From Allolobophora icterica (taxonomy: Eukaryota; Annelida; Clitellata; Crassiclitellata; Lumbricidae): DNA of 64,000 bases. The notes under the pieces were generated by a model, which worked only from the letters and a program-made list of their open reading frames with translations, did no database searches and had not been told where the DNA came from. Of the stretch, positions 47,601-58,410 are shown in pieces. Positions within the stretch are counted from its first letter, which is position 1. Each line of letters begins with the position of its first letter. The stretch covers positions 59,827,117 through 59,891,116 of the forward strand of contig OY744610.1 of assembly GCA_963556255.1 (NCBI GenBank). The letters are read 5' to 3'. The position numbers and the translations under genes were made by a program.

Positions 47601-47906
47601 GGTGAAACCGTAGTTTAGGTTGGTATATTATTTCTGTGCAGAATCTTAACCAACAGTAGAAATTGGATGATCAATGAAAATCTTTCATAATAAAACTCAA
47701 ACTGGAAGTTGGATGATTGATGAAAATGTTACATAATAATAACTAGAAGCTGGATTACCGATGAAATATTTATTTTAATATAAAAAAATTGAAACTAGAA
47801 GTTGGATGATTGTATATATAGTGGAAACCGAATATAATGCATAGAAATAATTTACCAACCTAAACTTCAGACAGGCAATTTACCAACCTAAACTACGGTT
47901 TTACCC
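47601..47906. mobile_element. 306-bp MITE inside the tandem repeat
   Basis: The ends GGTGAAACCGTAGTTTAGG and, inverted, GGGTAAAACCGTAGTTTAGG are followed by TTGGT. The 8-bp duplication AATTACAA flanks it. Sub-terminal direct repeats (AACTAGAAGTTGGAT) lie inside. Eight-bp duplications fit hAT-like or Merlin/P-like groups; the GGG end does not decide. Confidence 0.88.
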
Positions 47907-48384
47907 AATTACAATATAACGGGACAAGCAAAGCAAGCACACATTTAACAGAAAATTTAAAAAAAATCTCTTCCAGGGACGTGAATCTCCAGTCAACAAA
48001 TGTCCAGCATCAACATTACAGTCAGGCATTTGGACGTCGCGTTGTCACTGGTCAGTGAACCAGATTCCAAAGCAGTGTAGTTGGGCACAAATACAACGTT
48101 TTAACACTTGAGTAAACCAATAAGTCAACTAGCTGTCGGTCTGTTGACTGTCGAATCTTACCTCGATCAGCTTATTTCACACTTAGCTCATCTATTAAAT
48201 GAATAGCTTACAACAGAAATGAGCGATAATATCAGAAAAAAGCATCACCACAAACCTGCAATAAATTGTCAAATATCTAAAAACGCTCAAGTGCGATACG
48301 TGCAGAAAATTGTCCAATAAAACCCCTTCAATTAACCAACACAAATAACTATTTTTCGTTTCTATACTACTTTTTGCAAGGTTT

Positions 48385-48545
48385 CATATGGCTCGTAAAT
48401 TTCAACTACTGCACTATTTCTGCAAATCAAGCTCACTTGATGTCGTGTCTTTTGCACACAGCGCAGCATGTTGAATTCAGCGAATCCGGTTCATCGGATG
48501 TCACATGTGTCTGCACACGGCCCCAGTCTCAGAAATACTAATTAC
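48385..48545. repeat. ~60-bp flank repeat resuming after the insertion
   Basis: Units such as AATTCAGCGAATCCGGTTCAT then CGGATGTC..GTGT.TGCACACGGCCCCAGTCT match 57690-57850 and 52640-52790. Confidence 0.7.
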
Positions 48546-50295
48546 AATAACAACAACCACCATTTCTAGGGCGCCATAAGACATCACATGAAGTCAGAGG
48601 CGTCTATCGTCCCCTAAGTCATTGGAGCAACTTCCTCTTCCCCTCTCTTCTTCCCCCTCTCCTTTATTTCCCCCTTAAAATGGTAGCACACACACTGACA
48701 GATCTCCCCCTATTTCTTGGATGGAGCATTTGCTCCAAGGTTTCTATGGTGTATACGCCCCTGCATGAAGTTACAAGGGCGTCTTCGCATGAGGCCGCTA
48801 TGAAAAACATGCACATTCACATTTTATGAAATTAATAGAGCCGTTTGTTTTCAGCTCAGTGTAGCGACAATACAACACATTAATAAATTCATACCACTCG
48901 CTTTTGTTTGAAACTGGGATGCCGATTTCAAAGGGCATTATGAATTAGCCACGACAGCCTCACGGACAAAACTTCTAATGAAAGTGTTCCACTTTCACAG
49001 TATCGCTATATAAATGCATAAAAATTGAAACGAACGAACGAAAATGATTTCTCTCTTCGCAAACAAAACCGCCAAAGATAATGACATCGTGAACGATTAT
49101 CCGACTGATGTTTGTGGCTCATAGTTTGTCCATTTCGTTCGCCAAAGTAACACGTTGCAACAACAACCTTTCACAGAACCAGGAATTTCAATTCTCCGTG
49201 GGTGTTGCTGACGCAGAAGCACAAATGTCTGTCCTATATATAGGCCTATTTCGTCAGAACAAAGCTTACAATCGACGTATTTCTACGGAGGAGGAGATAG
49301 AAAACGCCCGTTGACGACACACATTATCGCAAAGCGTCAGCATAGGAAAAACTTGCTCGAACACGAATATATTTTTGGTCATTCTTAGGAGTCGTATCTA
49401 CTCCGAGCTTTGGCACCGCGAAGACATTTATGCTTTTAGAGCACGTGATTAAACTGTGTAAAATATCAGTTAGAATATATCAATATACTCGAGGTCAGAA
49501 TGAGACGCATTGAGACCGACATCTTCGTGAGGCATTATTGTAATTGAGATGGCAATATATGACGTTGATTATCTGAGCTGCATTACAATTGACTGCTTTG
49601 GTGTTGGGGTGTCGACAATGAATTTTGAATTAAGATGCGTCATCGCGATGTATGCTTAGTCATTGCGAGCGTTTAGGGAATTATTTCTGTATGGGATCAT
49701 TAAGCTATTTTGAAAAAAACTACCGTCTGCTGCCTCTTTCGTCAAAGACTGTCTCACTTTTTCAGCAGAGAAATTTCGTTTACCAAGGACAGTTTTAGTT
49801 TGATATAAAGGTTGGTTGTTAGTTGATGTTTATCATCACTGTGCAATAATAAAGATGATTGCCGTCGCCCTCCTTCTTTCTCCAGGCTTCGGACTGGCGA
49901 TAAGATAAGCTCGTTTGAATGGTCACAGTGCAAAACGGCTTTTGATTGTTGTGATGCTACCTAGTAATTCATGTAATTCGCCGTTTCCATCACTTCCACG
50001 ATATTTCTAAATCTTGTGCTTTTATATCTCTCAAAAAGTCGTCCTCTGACCTCCTCATCACATGGTCAAATAACAACAGACGAACACATCACCGTGGGGC
50101 ATGGTGTTCTACCCAGGACAGTTCTTGTCGTTAAATCCAGCCATTACTGAATTCTCTCCCTTGAACAATTTTGGGAAGGATATTACCGTGCATTGTCTCA
50201 GAATTGAACTTAACTGACATTGAGCGTATAACAAGTGCGTGCAATAAAAAAATCAAACTTATAATCAAAGAGTTTCAATGCAAATTAAAATAATC
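48546..50295. other. 5' flank of channel gene 2
   Basis: No gene is seen. The 49100-49480 part is homologous to the 5' flanks of genes 3 and 4 (shared CCCGTTGACGACA, CTTAGRAGTC.T.TCTACTC and TTTGGCACC). Confidence 0.6.
49235..49242 (+). promoter_or_regulatory. Possible TATA box, channel gene 2
   Basis: TATATATA sits in the position equivalent to TATAAATA at 58899-58906 of the gene 4 unit, judged from the homologous sequence that follows. Confidence 0.3.
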
Positions 50296-52284
50296 ATGCT
50301 GCCTGAGATTCGTCGCGAGTTGCGCAGGTTTGCCGAGATTACGACGGTCAAGGGCATCGGTCGAACTGTCAGAGCAAACAAAGGAGTGGCACGCACCTGT
50401 TGGATCGTCTTCCTCATCGTCTGCTTCGCGCTGCTCATGCTCCAGGTAAGCGTTTGTTTACATCGAGCATCAGGCATCACGTGAAACGCTATGGTATCGA
50501 AAAGTTGTCAATAGTATAATAGAAGTATGTATATTCATTACCGAGATAACATATTTTCGAGCAGGCACGTGAAAATCCCAAGTATTCGATGGAATGTTTT
50601 GGCGAAAGCCTTCCTAAGATAGCTCGAGCATTGAACAGAAGAAACTAAATGTCGAGCTGAGATTCTCGTACATAATAAATTCGCATAGATAATAAATTCT
50701 CGAGTAATACGAATGGAAAGTATTAAACAGAAATTCTTAGGTAAAAGATTGAGGTTTCGATTTTGGAGCGCATAGCTTCGGTATCTATTAATTGCATGCA
50801 TTATGCACGTGGGTATCAAGTTGAGAATTACGATAAAATATCGAGGTAATGTGTTTTAACTGTAGGTGATAACCGTTCTGATGAACTACTACAGCTACGT
50901 CGTCGTTCAAAACAAGGCCGTCGTTCAAACTTCACCCAATTTTCCAGATGTCACCGTCTGCAACCTGTTTCCGCTCTCAGATCGAAAGAACTTTGACGTC
51001 CGATATCAGACCTACCTGCAAAAGCTTGATTTCCTGCGCAGTCACCGAAAGTCACCTGAGAATTTCCGGTCCAACGACGGATTCTGGTACTTTCTTCGTT
51101 CCTTGATCGCCTACAACGTCAATACACTTGATCCCCGCATCGCCAAAGAGAACGATCCAAATGAAGATGGGTTCGTCGTGGAGTGCCGAGAGAACCAGTG
51201 GGACCTATTCAACGGAGCGGACTGTCCGGTTTCTATCGAGCATGACCGTCCGTTGCAGAAGTGCGTCCGAATTCGGGCCAGCCTTAAGGATGTTGCTCTT
51301 GTCAAGATGATTTTGTTTGTCGATGACTTCTGGTCTGACGTGGTTGACTCCTTCTACAGCTGGACACGAATGCCAATGTCCACAGGAGTCCGCGTCATGG
51401 TCCACGCCCGTGGTACTAAGCCGGACACGAAGACATCTATTTTTGTAGCGCCAGGCTCTGATCTCACGATCACCGTGAAACAGACGAATATAACTCGACT
51501 GTCTTACCCGAGAAGCAACTGTACCAACCGGCGCCTGATGCATTCCGATCGCCTGGATTCCCTTCCATATAATCAGGCGACTTGTATCAGCCTGTGCCGA
51601 CAGCGACAGGTCATTGAAGCGTGTCATTGCATCGATACGTTCGAGTTTTTCACTGAAGCGGAACTTCAGGAAGTAAACGGAACGTTCTGCTTGAACGTAA
51701 CACAGTTCTTGAGTGACGTGCCTCTTTCGAACGATACAGTAATCGACGATATATGGAAAGTGCTGAAGTGCTGGTGGAACATCAATCCTGTAGAAGAAAA
51801 ATGCGACTGCCCAGTTGAGTGCTCTGAGATCCAACATGAGTTTAGTGTATCTGGAGCACGTTGGCCAAGTCCTGTGTACCAGTTGGCCTTCTACGATCGA
51901 TATCTACGAGAGAACCCTCACTACGCTGAAAAGTTCTCCGCTTACGCGACCCTGAAGACGGAAAGAGGTCAGAAAGGCGGTGCCGATACCCTAAGACGAG
52001 TTCGAGACCTGAAACTGATCGAGGACAATTTTCTCCAGGTCACGATAAAGATGAACGACAGGAGTATCACGAATGCCACGGACATCTTGGCCATTTCCTG
52101 GGATACGATGGCTTCAAATCTCGGGGGATCGTTGAATCTTTGGTTGGGTATATCGGTTTTGACGGCCGCTGAAATCATTGAGCTGTTCTATTCATTGATG
52201 CAGATTCTGTGGATTACAAATCAAACGGACGTTGAGATTCCCCGAAAGGCAGAAGAAACCATTAGACCTCCAACTCTTAAATAA
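50296..52284 (+). CDS. DEG/ENaC-family sodium channel, paralog 2 (two exons)
   Basis: Exon 1 is 50296-50445, the intron 50446-50865 (GTAAGC...ACTGTAG), exon 2 50866-52284; 522 residues with the same architecture as paralog 1. It keeps the TTVKGIGR pre-TM1 motif, FPDVTVCN, the Cys-rich CHCIDTF and CDCPVECSE segments, and GIS in the TM2 filter. An in-frame ATG 18 nt upstream (50278) would add six residues; I chose 50296 because it aligns with the other paralogs. Exon 2 has no indel relative to paralog 1, and most differences are scattered. This gene lies about 10 kb downstream of paralog 1, partly because of the 7.4-kb insertion. Confidence 0.93.
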
Positions 52285-54740
52285 TACACTACTTATTTGC
52301 AGAATTATTTAAGCATGATATGGCTCTTCTTCATAAAATGAATATATAGGCAAGATGTGGATTTGTACTTTTCTCTATGTACAAGGCAGAGTTAGGATTA
52401 GCCGTATACCATAATACAAGATACTGTGTAGGCTTACCGTGGAGTGGATTGTTAAAATGTTTCACTAACCAGTGATTGCACGTTATCACAGAGTGGTGAT
52501 GACCTCAGAGAATGAGTTTGATCGGGTATTATTTTGTTTTACAAACGTCCTCAGTGAGATCTTATAATTGAGTTGGGTTGACGTAGTAGCATATTTTGTC
52601 CACACTGCCCGTTTTTAAAATTTTTAAATTTTTAAAATCAGGTTCATCAAGTGTCGTGTACTCTATGTTTTGCACACGGCATCAGTCTGATAATTAAATT
52701 TTCAGCAAGTCAGATTAATCGGATATCTATGTTTTTCCACACGGCACCAATCTCACAACTAAATCCAGTTAAATCTTTGCCGCTTGTATTTTGCTAACGA
52801 CCGTGTTATGACGTCATGTGTATGTTTACCATAATTTTTTAAAGTTAGAGTAAATAAAAAACCCGGAAAAAACGTCGTTTTTTCAAAGATGTAAAAGACG
52901 GTAAAAAACAATAATTTGACTTTGTCACATCTTGTAGGCCATTCTGCAATTTAAAATTAAACCCTTGTTAACAGAATTTAATCAGCAAATGACAAAAATT
53001 TATAAGTAAACACTAAGTAACATTAATCTACAACAATTATTTAAGTTCTTATAAGTTTGGTTTAATAAGAAATTGAGAAAATAAAAGATATTGAAATCGT
53101 TTCAAATTTAAATTGTAAACATAAGTCCACATTAGTCCATGCTGACATAAACTAACACAATTAAAAACTAAACAATGCAGGTATAGAGTGCATTTAATTA
53201 AAAACTGTACTTAAAATTTTTACTTAGGGATATATAAAAACTTGATATCCCTGAATCGTATGACATGGGACTTAAGTTCTTAGACTACGCCTCATCTTCG
53301 GATGACCAATCAACACCCGAATAAACTTTCTCACAGTAAATGCATTTCAATTTAGCCAATGCTGAGTTTTTGTCTTTCTCGTTAATCAAAGTAACGTAAC
53401 TCCAGTCCGCACCCGTTTATTTTGGCATTTTCGAAAACTTAGAAATAACCCTTTAAAATTTTATTTCTTGTACTGTGCTATTTAATAAAGTATTTATTTC
53501 TCAAATGATGACGTAAATAGTGACGTATATTAGCTGAATCCCTGAAAACACGGAGACTACTTAAGGGACATCAGACAAAATAAAATAAAACCAAAAAATG
53601 AAAAAAATAACAGACAGTAAATAAATAAATAAAGTTACCTAGATAAAACAAAAGACGGAAAAAATGAGAAGAAAAATGAAAAACGAAAAAACGAGTTTAA
53701 AAAAAATAAAAACCGAAAGAAAACAGGTTTTGACAACTATGATGTTTATAGTGAGTCCACGTTGCCCTTTTTTGTTACGGGAAACTCAACGACATACTTG
53801 TGGTCTTCTGGGAGTAGGTTCTTTAAAAAACATCGTAAACAGGCGAAACTGAACATGTTTTGACGAGAAACAGCTTATGTTTTCAGGCCCTTTTCACAAT
53901 ACTATCGTCTATTCCAATCAGGAACTAGATTTAGGATTCTTCATTACACAGCACGCATGTCTCATTATGTATAATTATGTAGTTTTCCTGTGGTAATAAC
54001 ACCTGCAGACATGTCGAAGCCCAGGATTAATAATTTCAGGTGATGCATGATGCTTGAAGAGGAAAACGCCAATTTATCGATCACGTCGTTGTCAATTTTT
54101 ACACGAGGAATGAACCCATAATAGCTTGACTCAATTTGTTGCAATTAATAAACACCGATAATGTGAAGGTATATAGATACAAATATCACAGCAAATAATA
54201 TCTCGTTGCAAACATAACGATTGAAGCTAATGACAGTTATGAACGTTTAAACAATTACCTCATTGACGTGTCGCATTTTTTCGATTTCGTTTCCAAGTAC
54301 ACAGACAGGGACAAGCAACAGTTTGTTCGCATTAACGACGGGACCATGTATATAGGCAGATGCCATGACTGATTCTGAGCCTATAACAGTACTTTCAGGG
54401 ATGCGCTGTAACACAACACTCTCCGTGTGGCTTTGGAACTATTCGACCCGAGAAACCAGATATCTCTGCGGTAGGATCAGGAAATTGCCCGTTGGTCACA
54501 AACTTTCACGAAAAGCGTTGACTTGCAAATACTTCTTCGAATGTCGATTTTTTCGTTTCTGGTGAATCTTATGAAAACCGTGTCGCGTCTTTTTTGGTGA
54601 TCCGGGCATGTGATCGGAATTCGTGGAAAGATCTAAAACAAGCGGATATTTGTCTAAAACACAAATATTCTCACCTTGTGTGTACAACTCTAGATAATAA
54701 AACAGAAGAATAAATAGTAGCGACACTAATAGAATAGATT
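52285..54740. other. Intergenic unit between channel genes 2 and 3
   Basis: It holds the ~60-bp flank repeat (about 52640-52810), then a very AT-rich ~0.9-kb block (about 52845-53745) that is absent from the equivalent place after gene 3 and is therefore probably an insertion of unknown type. From about 53750 there is the 5' flank homologous to 57890-59100. Confidence 0.55.
54349..54354 (+). promoter_or_regulatory. Possible TATA box, channel gene 3
   Basis: GTATATAGG lies at the position equivalent to TATAAATA in the gene 4 unit, about 390 bp before the first coding exon. Confidence 0.3.
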
Positions 54741-56736
54741 ATGTTGCCCGAGATTCGTCAAGAGTTGCGCAAGTTCGCCGAGATTACGACGGTCAAAGGC
54801 ATCGGTCGGACGATAAGAGCAAACAATGGAGTGGCACGCACCTGTTGGTTCGTCTTCCTCGTTGTTTGCTTTGCACTGCTCATGTTCCAGGTGAGTAATT
54901 ATTTTCATGGACTGTCAAGCATCACATGAAAGAGTCCAGAATCGAAAAGTTGTTAAATGTCGAGTTGAACTGTAAAATGGAACTGTAAAACACAAATTAA
55001 AGAATTTTCAAGGAATCGGGTGAACACTCCGAGCATCCAGATGATATTCATCAAACTCAGTTGAGAATTTCAAGTGCAGAGTAGAATAACTCGAATATTG
55101 ATTAGAAGAAACTGGGCATGGAGCTAAAATTAAGGAAGAAAATTATTAGTTGAAATTATCCAAAACAACAACTATTTCTCTAAAAAGTAATGACATATGA
55201 GATTTTCAAATTTAGAGCAAATGGTTTAAGCGGAACATTTTATTTAGCAAGCAACGGGTATCGAGTGAGATTCTCGACGATTCTACCCACATTCCATTGA
55301 GATGATTTTCATTTCAGGTGATAACCGTTCTGATGAACTACTACAGTTACGTCGTCATTCAAAACACGGCTGTCATCCAGACGTCACCCAATTTTCCAGA
55401 TGTCACCGTCTGTAACCTGTTTCCGATATCTGATCGAAAGAACTTCGACCTGCAATATCAGACCTACTTGCAGAAGCTCAACTTCCTGCGGAGTCATCCA
55501 AGGTCGCCAGAGAATTTCACGGCCGACAAAGACGTCTGGCATTTTATGCGATCACTGATCACTTTTAACGTCAATATCCTTGAGTACCGCATCGGTGAAG
55601 TGGACGATCCTAATGAAGATGGGTTCGTTGTGGAGTCCATCCAAAACAAGTGGGACCTCTACAACGGAATCGACTGTCCATTCGTTTCCGAGTATGACCG
55701 ACCGCTGCAAAGGTGCGTCCGATTCCGAGCCACTAACAACGACACGGCCCTCATCAGATTGATGTTGTTCGTCGATGACTTCTGGTCTGACGTCATCGAC
55801 TCCTTCTACAGCTGGACACGAACGCCAATGTCCTCAGGAGTCCGCGTCATGGTCCACGCCCGTGGTACTAAGCCCGACACAAAGACATCCATTTTTGTAG
55901 CGCCGGGCTCTGATGTCATGATAACCGTGAAACAGACGAATATAACTCGTCTGTCGCACCCAAGGGGCAACTGTACCAACCGGAGCCTGATGGATACCGG
56001 GCGACTTGATTCTCCTCCCTATAATCAGGCGACCTGCATCAGCCTGTGCCGACAACGACAGGTCACTCGAGCCTGCAACTGCATTGATACGTTCGAGTTC
56101 TTTACTGAAGCGGAACTGCAAGCGCTCAATGGAACCTTCTGCTTGAACGTAACGCAGTTCATTGGCGAAGTGCCTCCTGTGAACGATACAGTAATCGACG
56201 ATCTTTGGAAAGTACTCAAGTGCTGGTGGTACTTAGTTCCGGTCGAAGAAATCTGCGACTGTCCTGTGCCTTGTTCTGAGATCAACTATGAGTTTAGTGT
56301 CTCTGAGGCACGTTGGCCCAGTCCTGTGTATCAGCTGGCCTTCTACGATCGATATCTACGAGAGAACCCTCACTACGCTGAAAAGTTCTCTGCTTACGAG
56401 ACGCTCAAGACGGACGAAGGTCAGAAAGGCGGTTCCGATACCCTAAGACGAGTTCGAGACCTGAAACTGATCGAGGACAATTTTCTCCAGGTGACAGTAA
56501 AGATGAATGACAGAAGCGTAACGACTGCCACGGATATCTTGGCCATGTCCTGGGATACGATGGCTTCAAATCTCGGCGGATCGTTGAATCTTTGGTTGGG
56601 AATATCGGTTCTGACGGCAGCTGAAATAATTGAGCTGTTCTATTCGTTGGTGCAGATTCTGTGGACTAGGAATCGAATGGATGTTGCGATTTCTCGAAAG
56701 GCGGAGGAAGCCATGAAACCTTCAACTCTGAAATAA
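54741..56736 (+). CDS. DEG/ENaC-family sodium channel, paralog 3 (two exons)
   Basis: Exon 1 is 54741-54890, the intron 54891-55317 (GTGAGT...ATTTCAG), exon 2 55318-56736; 522 residues. The framework matches paralogs 1 and 2 (KG motif, FPDVTVCN, GIS filter, and a C-terminus identical to paralog 1). A block of the extracellular domain, roughly residues 112-196 (nt about 55490-55760), is clearly more diverged. Within it Cys157 of the other two paralogs is Ser (VVESIQNKW). Loss of a disulfide or a free thiol would be local to that block. The ligand or pH response may therefore differ; this is inferred from position in the ectodomain only. Confidence 0.92.
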
Positions 56737-56743
56737 CACGCAG

Positions 56744-56850
56744 TTCTATTCATTGACGCAGATTTTGTGGAATATAAATCGTACTGACGTTCAGGATTCC
56801 CGAAAGGCGGAAGGAACTCCGAAGCATCCAGTTTCAAACTTTGCCTGTCA
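56744..56850 (+). pseudogene. Duplicated 3' coding tail after channel gene 3
   Basis: It starts 8 bp after the stop codon. TTCTATTCATTGACGCAGAT then TTTGTGGAAT repeats the gene's own final coding segment (TTCTATTCGTTGGTGCAGATTC at 56638), continuing through CGAAAGGCGGA to about 56850. Translated, it gives a diverged version of the post-TM2 tail. It is a partial, non-functional repeat, most simply a scar of unequal crossing-over between paralogs. Confidence 0.8.
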
Positions 56851-57429
56851 CGATGGAACAATGTGATTTTAGGATTTAGGATTTCTATATTCGTGTTTTA
56901 CTTAGCTATTAAGAAGTATGATGTCGACTTGGGCGTTTCTCGATATGCAGATTTGGACTTGATGACTTAGAGTTCGCAACGGTGAGGTCTGGGCTGGTGT
57001 TGTAATACAAGTTAAGTACTATGTAAAGTTGAGTTTATGGTCAATATCCTGCGGGTGAAATACGTATATAGTTAAGTTAGTCAATTATGACAATGTTATC
57101 GTATTTAGTGCCTGCAGGTATATTAAGAGATACGATGATTTCACACGCACAGATAGAACCGATAGGTGTCTGCAGGAAAGCAGGTTCACCACGGTGATCG
57201 ATGGGTTAGAGTGCTGAGCATGTAACGCGGAAGCTATACAGGTTCGAGTTGTTACTGTGTTGGAACCTTACGCAAGTCCTTCACTCACAGTCATATTATT
57301 GCTTTGCGTCATCGTTATGATGTCGTATGGTCGTGTGAACTTCTGAACTTTGGAAGGAGGGCAGTATCAAATACAGTTTCATTGTAGATCCTTATATATT
57401 ACATTATAATATATTATTTTATGAGATGT
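56851..57429. other. Intergenic, one tRNA-like SINE head
   Basis: At 57190-57260 the plus strand has GATGGGTTAGAGTGCTGAGC (A-box-like) and ACAGGTTCGAGTTGTTA (B-box-like). Nothing else is recognised. Confidence 0.4.
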
Positions 57430-57656
57430 CGTTTATTTATTCCGGATATTTCTATAGCGCCTCTCGAAGTCTACTACTACTCAGAGGCGCTCCCGACTAC
57501 AGCATTTGATACTGTTCCGGAATTTTCACGCCGAAGCGCCACAAGCAATTGCGAGTGAAGGACTTGCCCAAGGTCCGTACGCAGTGGCTAGAGTGGGATT
57601 CGAACCTGCAACCCTCCGGTCACAAGGCGCCGAACTTACCACTGAGCCACCACGCC
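57430..57656 (-). mobile_element. tRNA-derived SINE with LINE-type hairpin tail
   Basis: The minus strand begins GGCGTGGTGGCTCAGTGGTAAG (A box) with GCAGGTTCGAATCCCA (B box). It ends GAGCGCCTCTGAGTAG...CTTCGAGAGGCGCTATAGAAAT. The final hairpin and flanking bases match the 3' end of the CR1/L2-like LINE at 16740-16790. This suggests the SINE uses that LINE's machinery. Confidence 0.82.
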
Positions 57657-57679
57657 TCACAAAGTCATATGCTTTGCAC

Positions 57680-57885
57680 TCTGTCCCAGTCCTTTAAATT
57701 CAGCGGAACAGGTTCATCCGATGTTGTTTATGTATTTCACCCGGCCCCAGTATTTTAAATTCAGCGAATCAGGTTCATCGGATGTCGTATGTTTTTCACA
57801 CGACCCCAATCTGATAACATAAATGAATCCAGTTGATTCAATGTCGTGTCAGTTGTGTACACGGCCGTGATATGACGTCATGTAA
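57680..57885. repeat. ~60-bp flank repeat 3' of channel gene 3
   Basis: Three units of about 62 bp: AAATTCAGCGRAWCAGGTTCAT, then C.GATGT.GT.T.T.TTTCAC.CG.CCCC. The last runs into TATGACGTCATGT. The same string precedes 52810. Confidence 0.8.
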
Positions 57886-58029
57886 CAGTTAACAGTAAAT
57901 CCACGTTGCTCTCTTTATTAGTGGATACATAACGACATTGCTGTGGTCTTTTGAAGTACATCTTTATCAAAATATCTGTGGACTGACGACTCTAAACGTA
58001 CAAATTATGAAATTCTTGAACAACTTCTT

Positions 58030-58410
58030 AGTTTATGTTGCACTAGTTCTTTGGAATAAACTCCCAACGGTTCTCCGTTATTTTGCTTCTCCTCCTATCT
58101 CGCCCCTTAATTTCACTTCTCCGCTTGTAGGCCTACTCTCCTCTGCTGCTTTCCACTCCATTCCGAAAACCGAACTCTTCAAGCTATCCTATAGTAATTC
58201 TACGACACAATCATCACCGATTGCCACCGTAACACCATGCTGTTTCCTCGGCTTGACCTCCCACGATTCTGACCTGGCACCCGAACAGACAAAACCCGTC
58301 TATTGCCGACTTTATTTGATATAGCGCCGGTCAATAATCTGTCTTCCTGTCGTAGCATTTGTGTAGCGCTAAGAAAAATTTCGGAGATTTACATTACATT
58401 ACATTATTTT
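58030..58410 (+). mobile_element. Degenerate CR1/L2-like LINE 3' end
   Basis: Translation gives LWNKLPTVLR followed by a decayed C-terminus with LFKLSYS. The 3' sequence AGCGCTAAGAAAAATTT and an ACATT tail are typical of the group. It is inserted in the 5' flank of the gene 4 unit. Confidence 0.6.

Larger units (their letters stand above)
40936..48384 (-). mobile_element. ~7.4-kb insertion carrying a PIN/CXC gene; candidate new DNA transposon
   Basis: The candidate ends are inverted repeats: AAACCTAGAAAAAAGTAGTAT... from 40936, and from 48384 on the other strand AAACCTTGCAAAAAGTAGTAT..., sharing a 15-bp perfect core AAAAAGTAGTATAGA. They lie exactly where the ~60-bp repeat of the channel gene 3' flank is interrupted and resumes (about 48390). 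Inside is one long minus-strand gene without introns, plus a tandem-repeat region and two nested MITEs. I see no obvious target duplication, so the ends need confirmation. Intronless coding, high length and insertion into a duplicated locus all fit a mobile element. Confidence 0.55.

Noticed and set aside
51205..51837. 210-codon antisense frame over channel exon 2
   Set aside because: Shadow of a strongly conserved DEG/ENaC exon; similar shadows occur in paralogs 1 and 3.
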